In this document: positions 25,859 to 31,477 of the stretch, in pieces
Position numbering within the stretch: the first letter of the stretch is position 1
How the letters are laid out: each line of letters begins with the position of its first letter
Source: Thermoplasmata archaeon
GTDB taxonomy: Archaea; Thermoplasmatota; Thermoplasmata; Thermoplasmatales; Thermoplasmataceae
DNA length: 31,477 nt
Assembly (NCBI GenBank): GCA_021806355.1
Contig: JAJZXT010000059.1
Location: forward strand, 1 to 31,477
Direction: 5' to 3'
The notes under the pieces: model-generated
What the model saw: only the letters and a program-made list of their open reading frames with translations
Told to the model about the DNA's origin: nothing
The model's database searches: none
Position numbers and translations under genes: made by a program

Positions 25859-26655
25859 GAATGAAGAACATATTTTCTTTTGCCGCTATTTTCCTGCTAG
25901 CGGTTAGTTTTATAAGTATTGTTCCCATAAATTCACAAGCAGCCAATCCTTCATTTGGTGCGTCATTAAATTACCCCGGAACAGTTTACAGTCTTCAAAG
26001 CTTTAAACTTTATGTAAATGAAACACCGGGATATTCAAACTATTCCGCCGTGATATATGCGGGGGCACAAAATGTAACAAACATGAAACCTGTTACCGCA
26101 GACCAAAAGGTGTCCCAGAAGAACGGTAGTTTTGAATTTTTGCTTATTGCGCCATCATATGCGCCCCAATCAATGTATGTATACATTCAGGAATCGGCAG
26201 ATTATAACGGAGTGGCGGTCAGCCACCAGCAGGAGATTAAAATTAATGTCGTGACCCCAATAGTTTTCCACGCGCAGTTGAGAGATAGCTTGCCTGTTCC
26301 AATATATAACGTGACCGTTATCTTTTATCTTGATGGGCAAACGGTGGGAACAAGATTTGTTTCCGCGTTGACACCCAATAATACTGAAGTTATCAACCTT
26401 ACACTGCCTTCAACACTCGTATCCCCGGGAGAACACACCCTTGATATCACGGTGAGCAATACTTCGGTTTTTGTGAACAATAACCAGCAATCTTACGCTA
26501 CCACATTCTATGTTGGAACGCCTCCAAATTATAACTGGATATACTATGTTTCCATAGGGGCAGCTATATTCATGGCATTCCTATTCTTCGTTGCAACCAG
26601 AAGGAAAAAGGGAATGGGTTACGTTCCAAAATGGAAGAGAGCCAAGAAGAAATAA
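25855..26655 (+). CDS. Type I membrane protein coupled to AglB
   Basis: I do not recognise this 266-residue protein as a named family. It has a Sec-type signal peptide (likely cut after Ser-Gln-Ala, near residue 29), about 200 beta-rich external residues with eight N-x-S/T sequons, one membrane helix (about 230-248) and a basic tail. The middle part (LRDSLPVPIYNVTVIFYLDG and the following SPGEHTLDITVSN segment) looks like a CARDB/Ig-type sandwich. The ATG overlaps the aglB stop by 4 bp, and AGGAGG lies 8 nt upstream within aglB, so expression is tied to AglB. It may be an accessory subunit or surface partner of the oligosaccharyltransferase; this rests on gene coupling only. It ends 3 bp from a convergent gene. 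Confidence 0.85.
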   Translation: MRMKNIFSFAAIFLLAVSFISIVPINSQAANPSFGASLNYPGTVYSLQSFKLYVNETPGYSNYSAVIYAGAQNVTNMKPVTADQKVSQKNGSFEFLLIAPSYAPQSMYVYIQESADYNGVAVSHQQEIKINVVTPIVFHAQLRDSLPVPIYNVTVIFYLDGQTVGTRFVSALTPNNTEVINLTLPSTLVSPGEHTLDITVSNTSVFVNNNQQSYATTFYVGTPPNYNWIYYVSIGAAIFMAFLFFVATRRKKGMGYVPKWKRAKKK

Positions 26656-26658
26656 TCT

Positions 26659-27306
26659 TCAAACAAAAATTTTTAATGTTCTGAATTCATTTTCAATTGC
26701 ATCTCTTCTTTTGATTCCATTTTGGGTCTTGAAATTTCTGAACCTAGAATCGTCTATGAGAGTTATTCTGGCAGCAGAAAGGGCATTATTATGAATAGCG
26801 TGAGGACCACTTGTACCCTTTTCATTAACAATATTGACTTCAACGTCCAGCTGTACCAAGTGAAAAATCAATTTCTTTCGATTTGGCTTATCTCCATTCC
26901 CAAGCTTTATCTTTGACTGCCTATAATTATAATCAGAGAGGACTCCTTTTACAAACAGAACTGCATCTGAAATGCTTGGCAATTCTTTAGCCTCCACGAT
27001 AATCATATCCGCTGAAACCGCTACGCCTGGTTTGGGACCAGGATCAATTCCGATTACTAATGATGTAAATTCCCTTTTGCCTGCAAGTATTGGCAAAGCT
27101 TTTCTTATGGCTCTTTCAGGGGAATTTGCCCTTATCTGAAACTTGATAATCTGATCATCTTTCAAGGAACTCAAAACAATTGGAACATCAATAGGTATGT
27201 CTGTTGCGTTATCAATTGAGCAATAAGGAAGCTTCCACTCTTTCAATGTTTTAATGGCTCTATAGTAAAATCTAAAGTCGTCGGTATATATCCCGAACCG
27301 TACCAT
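26659..27306 (-). CDS. RuvC/YqgF-like RNase H-fold protein, predicted nuclease
   Basis: This 215-residue protein has a central LVIGIDPGPKPGVAV strand-turn (83-97), with Asp88 in the position of the first catalytic Asp of RuvC-type RNase H folds. IIVEAKELP (102-110), GNGDKPNR (136-143), VNEKG and GPHAIHNNALSAARI (167-181) could supply the remaining core. The last expected acidic residue is not obvious, as Asn stands where RuvC has Asp. The N-terminal 75 residues are separate and unidentified. It could be a structure-specific nuclease acting on DNA or RNA; the function is not established. A palindromic TATA box 27 nt before the ATG suggests a leaderless gene. It lies downstream of the RecJ-like gene on the same strand. 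Confidence 0.6.
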   Translation of the reverse strand: MVRFGIYTDDFRFYYRAIKTLKEWKLPYCSIDNATDIPIDVPIVLSSLKDDQIIKFQIRANSPERAIRKALPILAGKREFTSLVIGIDPGPKPGVAVSADMIIVEAKELPSISDAVLFVKGVLSDYNYRQSKIKLGNGDKPNRKKLIFHLVQLDVEVNIVNEKGTSGPHAIHNNALSAARITLIDDSRFRNFKTQNGIKRRDAIENEFRTLKIFV

Positions 27307-27329
27307 TCAATATTGTATGCTAAAAATGC

Positions 27330-27345
27330 TATTAATACCTTTTGG
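27330..27345 (-). promoter_or_regulatory. Promoter of RuvC-like gene
   Basis: On the - strand, CCAAAAGG (BRE-like) runs into TATTAATA (27330-27337), centred 27 nt before the ATG at 27306. The expected transcript is leaderless and independent of the upstream nuclease gene. Confidence 0.6.
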
Positions 27346-27417
27346 AGAAAAGCAATTACCTCGACGTCTGTACCTTCAAGTTTGTATTTGAAACTCAATA
27401 TATTGCAATATCGGTTG

Positions 27418-28755
27418 TCACTTTTTACCATTCATTTGTTGGGCTACCATTCCATCAACTATCTCGATAAATTGTTTTTCGGTTCCCCTTGGTATAACCC
27501 CACCGGCCGCAATGTCGTGTCCACCACCGCTGCCACCAACCTTTTTGCAGGCTTCTTTCATAATGATGGAGAGATTCAACCCCCTGTTAACGTGATTTCT
27601 GGTTCCCCGTGAAGATATCAGTGTGTTGCTGTCACCCGCATTGAATCCTATGATGGGTTTGCTCTGATCTGCAATATAGAGCATTAAAATTCCACTGATG
27701 GCCCCAGCCATTTCTGATCCTGGGGAATAAAAATATTGAATGTAATTTTCCTTGCTAATCTCCTTGTATGATCTATACGCATAGTCTATTAATTTTGTTT
27801 CAAAGGCTTTCCAGTTAAGCATCATTTGTTCCTTTAGGTTGCCCTCATTCAGAAAGTAATGTACTGGAATCCCATTAGCGCCAATCTTTGCATTTCCGTC
27901 TATTATTTTGGATAACGACTTTCCGGTGAATCCATCCTCGAAATGGAAATCCTCCGTTTCCAAATATCTTAGAGCCTCAGTCTCACATCCTTGTAGAATG
28001 AGACCCGCAAAAAGGGCTTTTCCCAATTTACTGCACTCATCTTCATTCAGCGTTACTAGTTCTCTGGAAGGATCAAGTTCGAGCTTTCTCAGAAACTCCC
28101 TTATATTGTCTGTCTTTCCAGTCAAATCATAAAAGAAAGGATCCGTGGAGAACGTCAACGCATCTAGTAGTGTATTTCCGTTTAAATTGAGTTTTTTTGA
28201 AAGTTTATAGCTTTTTCCATACTGTGTGGTGATACTCAGGTTAAGTCCCCTGAATCCCCCTATATCTTGCTTATCTGCAATTGCTCCTGCAACCATAAAT
28301 TTGAGCAAATCGCTATTGGACTCATCTACTGCCAGTGCCAACAGGAAAGCCATAGTTGCTCCGCAGGCTTCCCTTGTTCCGTCAAAGCCAAAATCCCTTA
28401 CATTTATATTTATAGCTTTTGATTCTGAGGGTTCGTAATAATGATGATCCAGAACTATTATGTTATCAATATCAGGCAGAAATTTCAACTGGTCTGATCC
28501 GGCATCGGCGATCAATGTAAGGTTATATGGTTCCTCCATTATCCTTTTCTTAAAACCATCTTCACTTAGATCCTTAATAAAGCTCAGGTGGTATGGTATA
28601 TTCAAGCGCTCAAGCATGGTTGTTAGTATTATTGCTGCACTGGTTCCGTCGCCATCATAATGGGTTAAAATTCTTATATATTTTGATTCTAAAATTTTGT
28701 CTTTGGCCTTGTTGAGGGAGGATAAAAAATCTTTTGGGATAATCTCTTTTAACAT
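27418..28755 (-). CDS. RecJ-like DHH-family phosphoesterase/nuclease
   Basis: This is an archaeal RecJ-like protein of the DHH superfamily. The family includes the GINS-associated nuclease GAN and other single-strand exonucleases in replication and repair. Motifs visible are THYDGDG (31-37), IADAGS (82-87, motif II), DHH (103-105, motif III), GAIADKQDIGG (motif IV, about 166-176) and the C-terminal DHHA1 motif GGSGGGHDIAAGG (about 405-420). All metal-binding residues seem present, arguing for an active enzyme rather than a Cdc45-like one. Its start is 3 bp after the uS15 stop; the uS15-RecJ-like pairing is a common archaeal neighbourhood. Substrate direction and nucleic-acid type cannot be told from sequence. 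Confidence 0.9.
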   Translation of the reverse strand: MLKEIIPKDFLSSLNKAKDKILESKYIRILTHYDGDGTSAAIILTTMLERLNIPYHLSFIKDLSEDGFKKRIMEEPYNLTLIADAGSDQLKFLPDIDNIIVLDHHYYEPSESKAININVRDFGFDGTREACGATMAFLLALAVDESNSDLLKFMVAGAIADKQDIGGFRGLNLSITTQYGKSYKLSKKLNLNGNTLLDALTFSTDPFFYDLTGKTDNIREFLRKLELDPSRELVTLNEDECSKLGKALFAGLILQGCETEALRYLETEDFHFEDGFTGKSLSKIIDGNAKIGANGIPVHYFLNEGNLKEQMMLNWKAFETKLIDYAYRSYKEISKENYIQYFYSPGSEMAGAISGILMLYIADQSKPIIGFNAGDSNTLISSRGTRNHVNRGLNLSIIMKEACKKVGGSGGGHDIAAGGVIPRGTEKQFIEIVDGMVAQQMNGKK

Positions 28756-28758
28756 AAC

Positions 28759-29196
28759 TTACAGAACTTTATTAAGTTCCCATTCCTTGGCCAGATAGCC
28801 CTCTCTTTTGTAATATTTCACAAGCCGGAGCATCTTAGCCATTATTAAATTCTTACCTCTCGTGTTGCTCATATCCTTTTTGTTCATGTTAATGTGCTTT
28901 GTAACACGTTTGTATTTTTGTATCAGGCTATTCAAATCATCAGGTATCGAAGGGCTGCTATTGTTTTCGCTGAGTATCTTGCCTATCTTTTTCCCCATTA
29001 CGTGCTTTGTTCCGGGAATTCCGTATTGATCCCTCAACCTGATCCCTATCTGTGATAAGGTTAAGTTTTCCTTATGTGAATTCAATATGATCTCACTGAT
29101 CTCAGTGGGGCTCTGCTCAACCCACGTACGGCCATTTGCCAGATATATATTCTTGGATCCGGATTTTCCCCTCTTCCTCTTATGCATTCTTGCCAT
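28759..29196 (-). CDS. rps15: 30S ribosomal protein uS15 (S15P/S13e)
   Basis: This is a small-subunit ribosomal protein that binds 16S rRNA near helices 20-22. At 145 residues it has the archaeal/eukaryotic N-terminal extension, starting MARMHKRKRGKSGS. The conserved S15 fold follows, with YGIPGTKHVMGKKIGKIL in the middle and a basic C-terminal helix. GGATGAT lies just before the ATG at 29196; a start at Met4 is possible but the longer form matches archaeal homologs. It is the first gene of an operon with the RecJ-like nuclease. Confidence 0.96.
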   Translation of the reverse strand: MARMHKRKRGKSGSKNIYLANGRTWVEQSPTEISEIILNSHKENLTLSQIGIRLRDQYGIPGTKHVMGKKIGKILSENNSSPSIPDDLNSLIQKYKRVTKHINMNKKDMSNTRGKNLIMAKMLRLVKYYKREGYLAKEWELNKVL

Positions 29197-29230
29197 TAAT
29201 CATCCCTGTTGGTTGTCAGAGATGAATTTG

Positions 29231-29241
29231 TTATTAATTAT
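29231..29241 (-). promoter_or_regulatory. rps15 promoter (TATA box)
   Basis: TAATTAATAA on the - strand is centred about 40 nt before the rps15 ATG, predicting a leader of about 14 nt that contains the GGATGAT ribosome-binding site. Confidence 0.45.
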
Positions 29242-29326
29242 GTTTATGATCGTTTCAGGCTTGTAAGATAATAATATGTCCTTATAATTATTAATAAAGT
29301 TGAATGCTCAAAAATATTATTGGAAC

Positions 29327-29361
29327 TTGTTATTCTACATTAAGGCAGAGTAGAATAACAA
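29327..29361. repeat. 11-bp perfect inverted repeat upstream of tes
   Basis: TTGTTATTCTA (29327-29337) and TAGAATAACAA (29351-29361) are exact reverse complements around a 13-nt spacer. The element lies about 85 bp upstream of the tes TATA-like region and about 90 bp from that of rps15. It could be a regulator-binding dyad or an RNA hairpin. No similar copy was noticed elsewhere in the window. Confidence 0.7.
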
Positions 29362-29444
29362 TGCAAAACCTGCATATTATGGACATTCGCCAACTTGTGG
29401 ACAAATTTCATGAACCTGATTTCTTAGCATGTTTAACTACAAAA

Positions 29445-29454
29445 TACTTTTAAT
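29445..29454 (+). promoter_or_regulatory. Putative tes promoter
   Basis: TACTTTTAAT lies about 46 nt before the ATG at 29496, giving a predicted leader of about 20 nt that holds the AGGTGAT ribosome-binding site (29481-29487). It is a weak match to the TATA consensus. Confidence 0.35.
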
Positions 29455-29495
29455 TGAATTTAATTTGTACGTTTACAAACAGGTGATGATAAACA

Positions 29496-31316
29496 ATGAT
29501 TGCTTTAGAGGAAAGGAATAAATTCCCGGAAGTTAGATTCGCTAGCGATTTTGAGATCAGTAAGAACGCCCCTTTCAAAACAGTAGAGGAGTTCATAGGA
29601 ACAATGGGCAACATTATCAATAGCGATATGATGATAATGAGGGTAACAGAAAGTCTTTGCCCCATATGCGTTGATGATGAAAAGTTTGATCAAATGAGGA
29701 TACCCGCCATTGTCTATGAGCAGGGAGGAGAGGTCAAACTTATAAAGGAATGTGCCGAACACGGTATCACAAGGGAAAAGTACTGGGAAGATTATGAAAT
29801 GTACCAGGAAGCCAAGAAATGGGCTGACGGAGGAATAAGGATCTTAAACCCGCACGTTGCTTATCTCGAATCAAAGATTGTCTGCCCAACACACTGCGGT
29901 CTTTGTGTCAAGCACAAATCCCACACTGGGTTAGGAAACGTTGTCGTTACAAACCGGTGCGATCTATCGTGCTGGTACTGCTTCTTCTATGCCAAGGAAA
30001 ATGAGCCAATCTACGAGCCATCTCAGGACCAGGTAAGAATGATGCTCAGAAGGATGAGGAATGAGAAACCGGTAGGGGCAAACGCAGTACAGATTACCGG
30101 AGGAGAGCCCACAATAAGGGACGACATTCTTGACATTGTAAAAATTGCAAGAGAAGAGGGCTATGAACACATACAACTCAACACAAACAGCATCAGGGCA
30201 GCATTTGACCCAGACTTCCCCAAGAAAGTAAGAGAAGCCGGTTCAAACGTTGTTTATACAAGTTTTGACGGGCCAACCCCAAGGGCCAACCCCAAGAATT
30301 TCTGGGAGATACCAGCAGCTCTGGAGAATTATAAGAATGCCCCAATGGGAGTCGTTCTTGTGCCGACGGTTATCGGTGGGATCAATGATATGTACCTTGG
30401 AGATATCATCAAATTTGGAATATCAAATATTGACTCCGTCAGGGCAGTCAACTTCCAGCCTGTAAGTTTGGTGGGAAGGATGCCAGACAGGATGAGGGAA
30501 AAGCAGAGAGTCACTATTCCTGGATGTATCAAGAAGATTGAACAGCAGACGGATGGTCTTATTGGAAGGGAAGATTTCTTCACAGTGCCATCAACCACAA
30601 AGGTTTCAAACTTTGTTGAACAGTTGAAAGGAAAAGAGATGTACAAGCTCTCAATTCACTTCGCTTGTGGAATGGGAACCTATATCTTCAAGGATGGAGA
30701 CAAGATCACGCCAATCACAAGATTCATGGATGTCAGGGGTATCTTTGAGTATATCGGGGAGCTGGCCGAGGAAGTTAAGGATTCAAACTTCAAGGCATTG
30801 AAGAAAGCTTCAACTGCCACAAGATTGATGGCTAACCTAAGGAAGTTTGTTGATTATGAGAAGGCACCGAAGGACTTCAAGTTGAAGGATATGCTTTACA
30901 ATGCATTCACCGATGGTGATTACCATGGACTGAAAGCATTCCATTACAAGAGCATGTTCGTCGGCTTCATGCATTTCATGGACCCATATACATATGATGT
31001 TGACAGGGTAGAGAGATGTGATATCCACTATGCAATGCCTGACGGAAGGGTTGTTCCATTCTGTGCTTTCAATGTAATACCGGAACTTTACAGGGATGCA
31101 ACACAGAGAAAATACTCAATACCTGCAAAAACCTATGAACAGAAAACTGGGAAGATTCTCAAGAAGGAGAAATACTTCAGGGAATATACCATGGAAGAGA
31201 AGAGATCAATAATTGACTTCTATGAAAGAAGCATTGGAAGAAAACTTTCACAGGACGAAATAGGATTGAATCTTGAAGAACAGATCCCAGTGATCTCATC
31301 AGAAAAACCAGAGTAA
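29496..31316 (+). CDS. tes: Radical SAM tetraether lipid synthase (Tes/GDGT-MAS type)
   Basis: Tes enzymes join the ends of two archaeal diether lipids by carbon-carbon bonds, making membrane-spanning GDGT lipids. The radical SAM cluster motif is CDLSCWYC (155-162, CxxxCxxC), followed by the SAM-binding GGEP at 202-205. Upstream are extra cysteines: CPIC (55-58), Cys86 and CPTHCGLC (130-137) followed by KHKSHTG, an arrangement characteristic of Tes. Cys near 507 and 523 (RCDIHYAMPDG and VVPFCAF) could bind a further Fe-S cluster. At 606 residues it is somewhat longer than many homologs. AGGTGAT lies 8 nt before the ATG. The role fits a thermoacidophile with a tetraether monolayer membrane. 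It could instead be a Tes paralog with another substrate. Confidence 0.88.
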   Translation: MIALEERNKFPEVRFASDFEISKNAPFKTVEEFIGTMGNIINSDMMIMRVTESLCPICVDDEKFDQMRIPAIVYEQGGEVKLIKECAEHGITREKYWEDYEMYQEAKKWADGGIRILNPHVAYLESKIVCPTHCGLCVKHKSHTGLGNVVVTNRCDLSCWYCFFYAKENEPIYEPSQDQVRMMLRRMRNEKPVGANAVQITGGEPTIRDDILDIVKIAREEGYEHIQLNTNSIRAAFDPDFPKKVREAGSNVVYTSFDGPTPRANPKNFWEIPAALENYKNAPMGVVLVPTVIGGINDMYLGDIIKFGISNIDSVRAVNFQPVSLVGRMPDRMREKQRVTIPGCIKKIEQQTDGLIGREDFFTVPSTTKVSNFVEQLKGKEMYKLSIHFACGMGTYIFKDGDKITPITRFMDVRGIFEYIGELAEEVKDSNFKALKKASTATRLMANLRKFVDYEKAPKDFKLKDMLYNAFTDGDYHGLKAFHYKSMFVGFMHFMDPYTYDVDRVERCDIHYAMPDGRVVPFCAFNVIPELYRDATQRKYSIPAKTYEQKTGKILKKEKYFREYTMEEKRSIIDFYERSIGRKLSQDEIGLNLEEQIPVISSEKPE

Positions 31317-31340
31317 TTTTTTACTCCACAATTTTTTTTG
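31317..31340 (+). terminator. T-tract terminator after tes
   Basis: Two T runs (31317-31322 and about 31332-31339) start directly behind the tes stop codon, as expected for archaeal intrinsic termination. Confidence 0.5.
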
Positions 31341-31477
31341 CGATGAATTTTAACATTTACGAGTGGGAATTCCCCTTTCGCAAGATAGGGATGAAAGCGA
31401 GCCTATGGCGGAAATAGATGGTTGATTTACTACAACCTTCTAATCACATTACTCAAATCATGCAATAGATAGGCCTT
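31341..31477. other. Unassigned region at window end
   Basis: No convincing gene is seen in the last 137 bp. It contains a perfect 10-bp palindrome, GGGAATTCCC, at 31365-31374, and is locally richer in G and C than nearby spacers. The region may belong to a feature continuing past the window edge. Confidence 0.4.

Noticed and set aside
27243..27431. 62-codon - strand frame starting inside the RecJ-like stop region, considered as a Pcc1-like gene
   Set aside because: The overlap and location would fit the KEOPS gene pcc1, but I see no Pcc1 pattern, and its second half is an alternate-frame reading of the RuvC-like gene start.
1..31477. tRNA, rRNA, CRISPR array or intact insertion sequence
   Set aside because: No cloverleaf, regularly spaced direct repeats, transposase gene or terminal inverted repeats were seen on reading; coding genes fill almost all of the window.

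Overview
The window looks like chromosomal DNA from a motile archaeon of the Thermoplasmatales (Thermoplasma-like Euryarchaeota). The evidence is a group II chaperonin (thermosome), archaeal uS15 next to a RecJ-like DHH nuclease, a complete euryarchaeal archaellum operon whose archaellin leader reads K-A-D-x-x-A-E-T-G-I-G-T-L, an archaeal AglB oligosaccharyltransferase, a Tes-type tetraether-lipid synthase, archaeal BRE/TATA boxes about 26 nt upstream of several start codons (leaderless genes), and T-tract terminators. The genus cannot be fixed from the sequence alone. I saw no rRNA, tRNA, CRISPR array or intact insertion sequence.

Layout. (1) 1-4709, + strand: thermosome subunit with its own promoter, then the probable operon sucC-sucD-argF (succinyl-CoA synthetase plus ornithine carbamoyltransferase). 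(2) 4764-9073, - strand: a 1232-residue cytoplasmic TPR protein followed after 2 bp by a small site-2-protease-like membrane metalloprotease. (3) 9153-15943, - strand: the archaellum operon arlB-arlC-arlD/E-arlF-arlG-arlH-arlI-arlJ, tightly packed with overlapping or near-touching genes. (4) 16157-18100, + strand: a double ribbon-helix-helix regulator, divergent from arlB, then pheT. A convergent - strand gene overlaps the pheT end and encodes a winged-helix regulator fused to a periplasmic-binding-protein-like domain. (5) 19520-26655, + strand: an exceptionally long AglB (2112 aa) that overlaps by 4 bp a small type-I membrane protein. (6) 26659-29196, - strand: a RuvC/RNase H-fold protein, a RecJ-like DHH phosphoesterase and uS15. 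(7) 29496-31316, + strand: the Tes-like radical SAM enzyme.

How the genes fit together. Much of the window concerns the cell surface of a wall-less thermoacidophile: membrane-spanning tetraether lipids (Tes), protein N-glycosylation (AglB and its coupled partner), and the archaellum. The archaellin carries seven N-glycosylation sequons and is a plausible AglB client. The most unusual locus is AglB. Its normal membrane and catalytic parts are followed by roughly 1,170 residues of beta-rich, Ig/CnaB-like repeats with about sixty sequons and a second membrane anchor, and the next gene is translationally coupled to it. This may be a large, self-glycosylated surface form of oligosaccharyltransferase with a dedicated accessory subunit.
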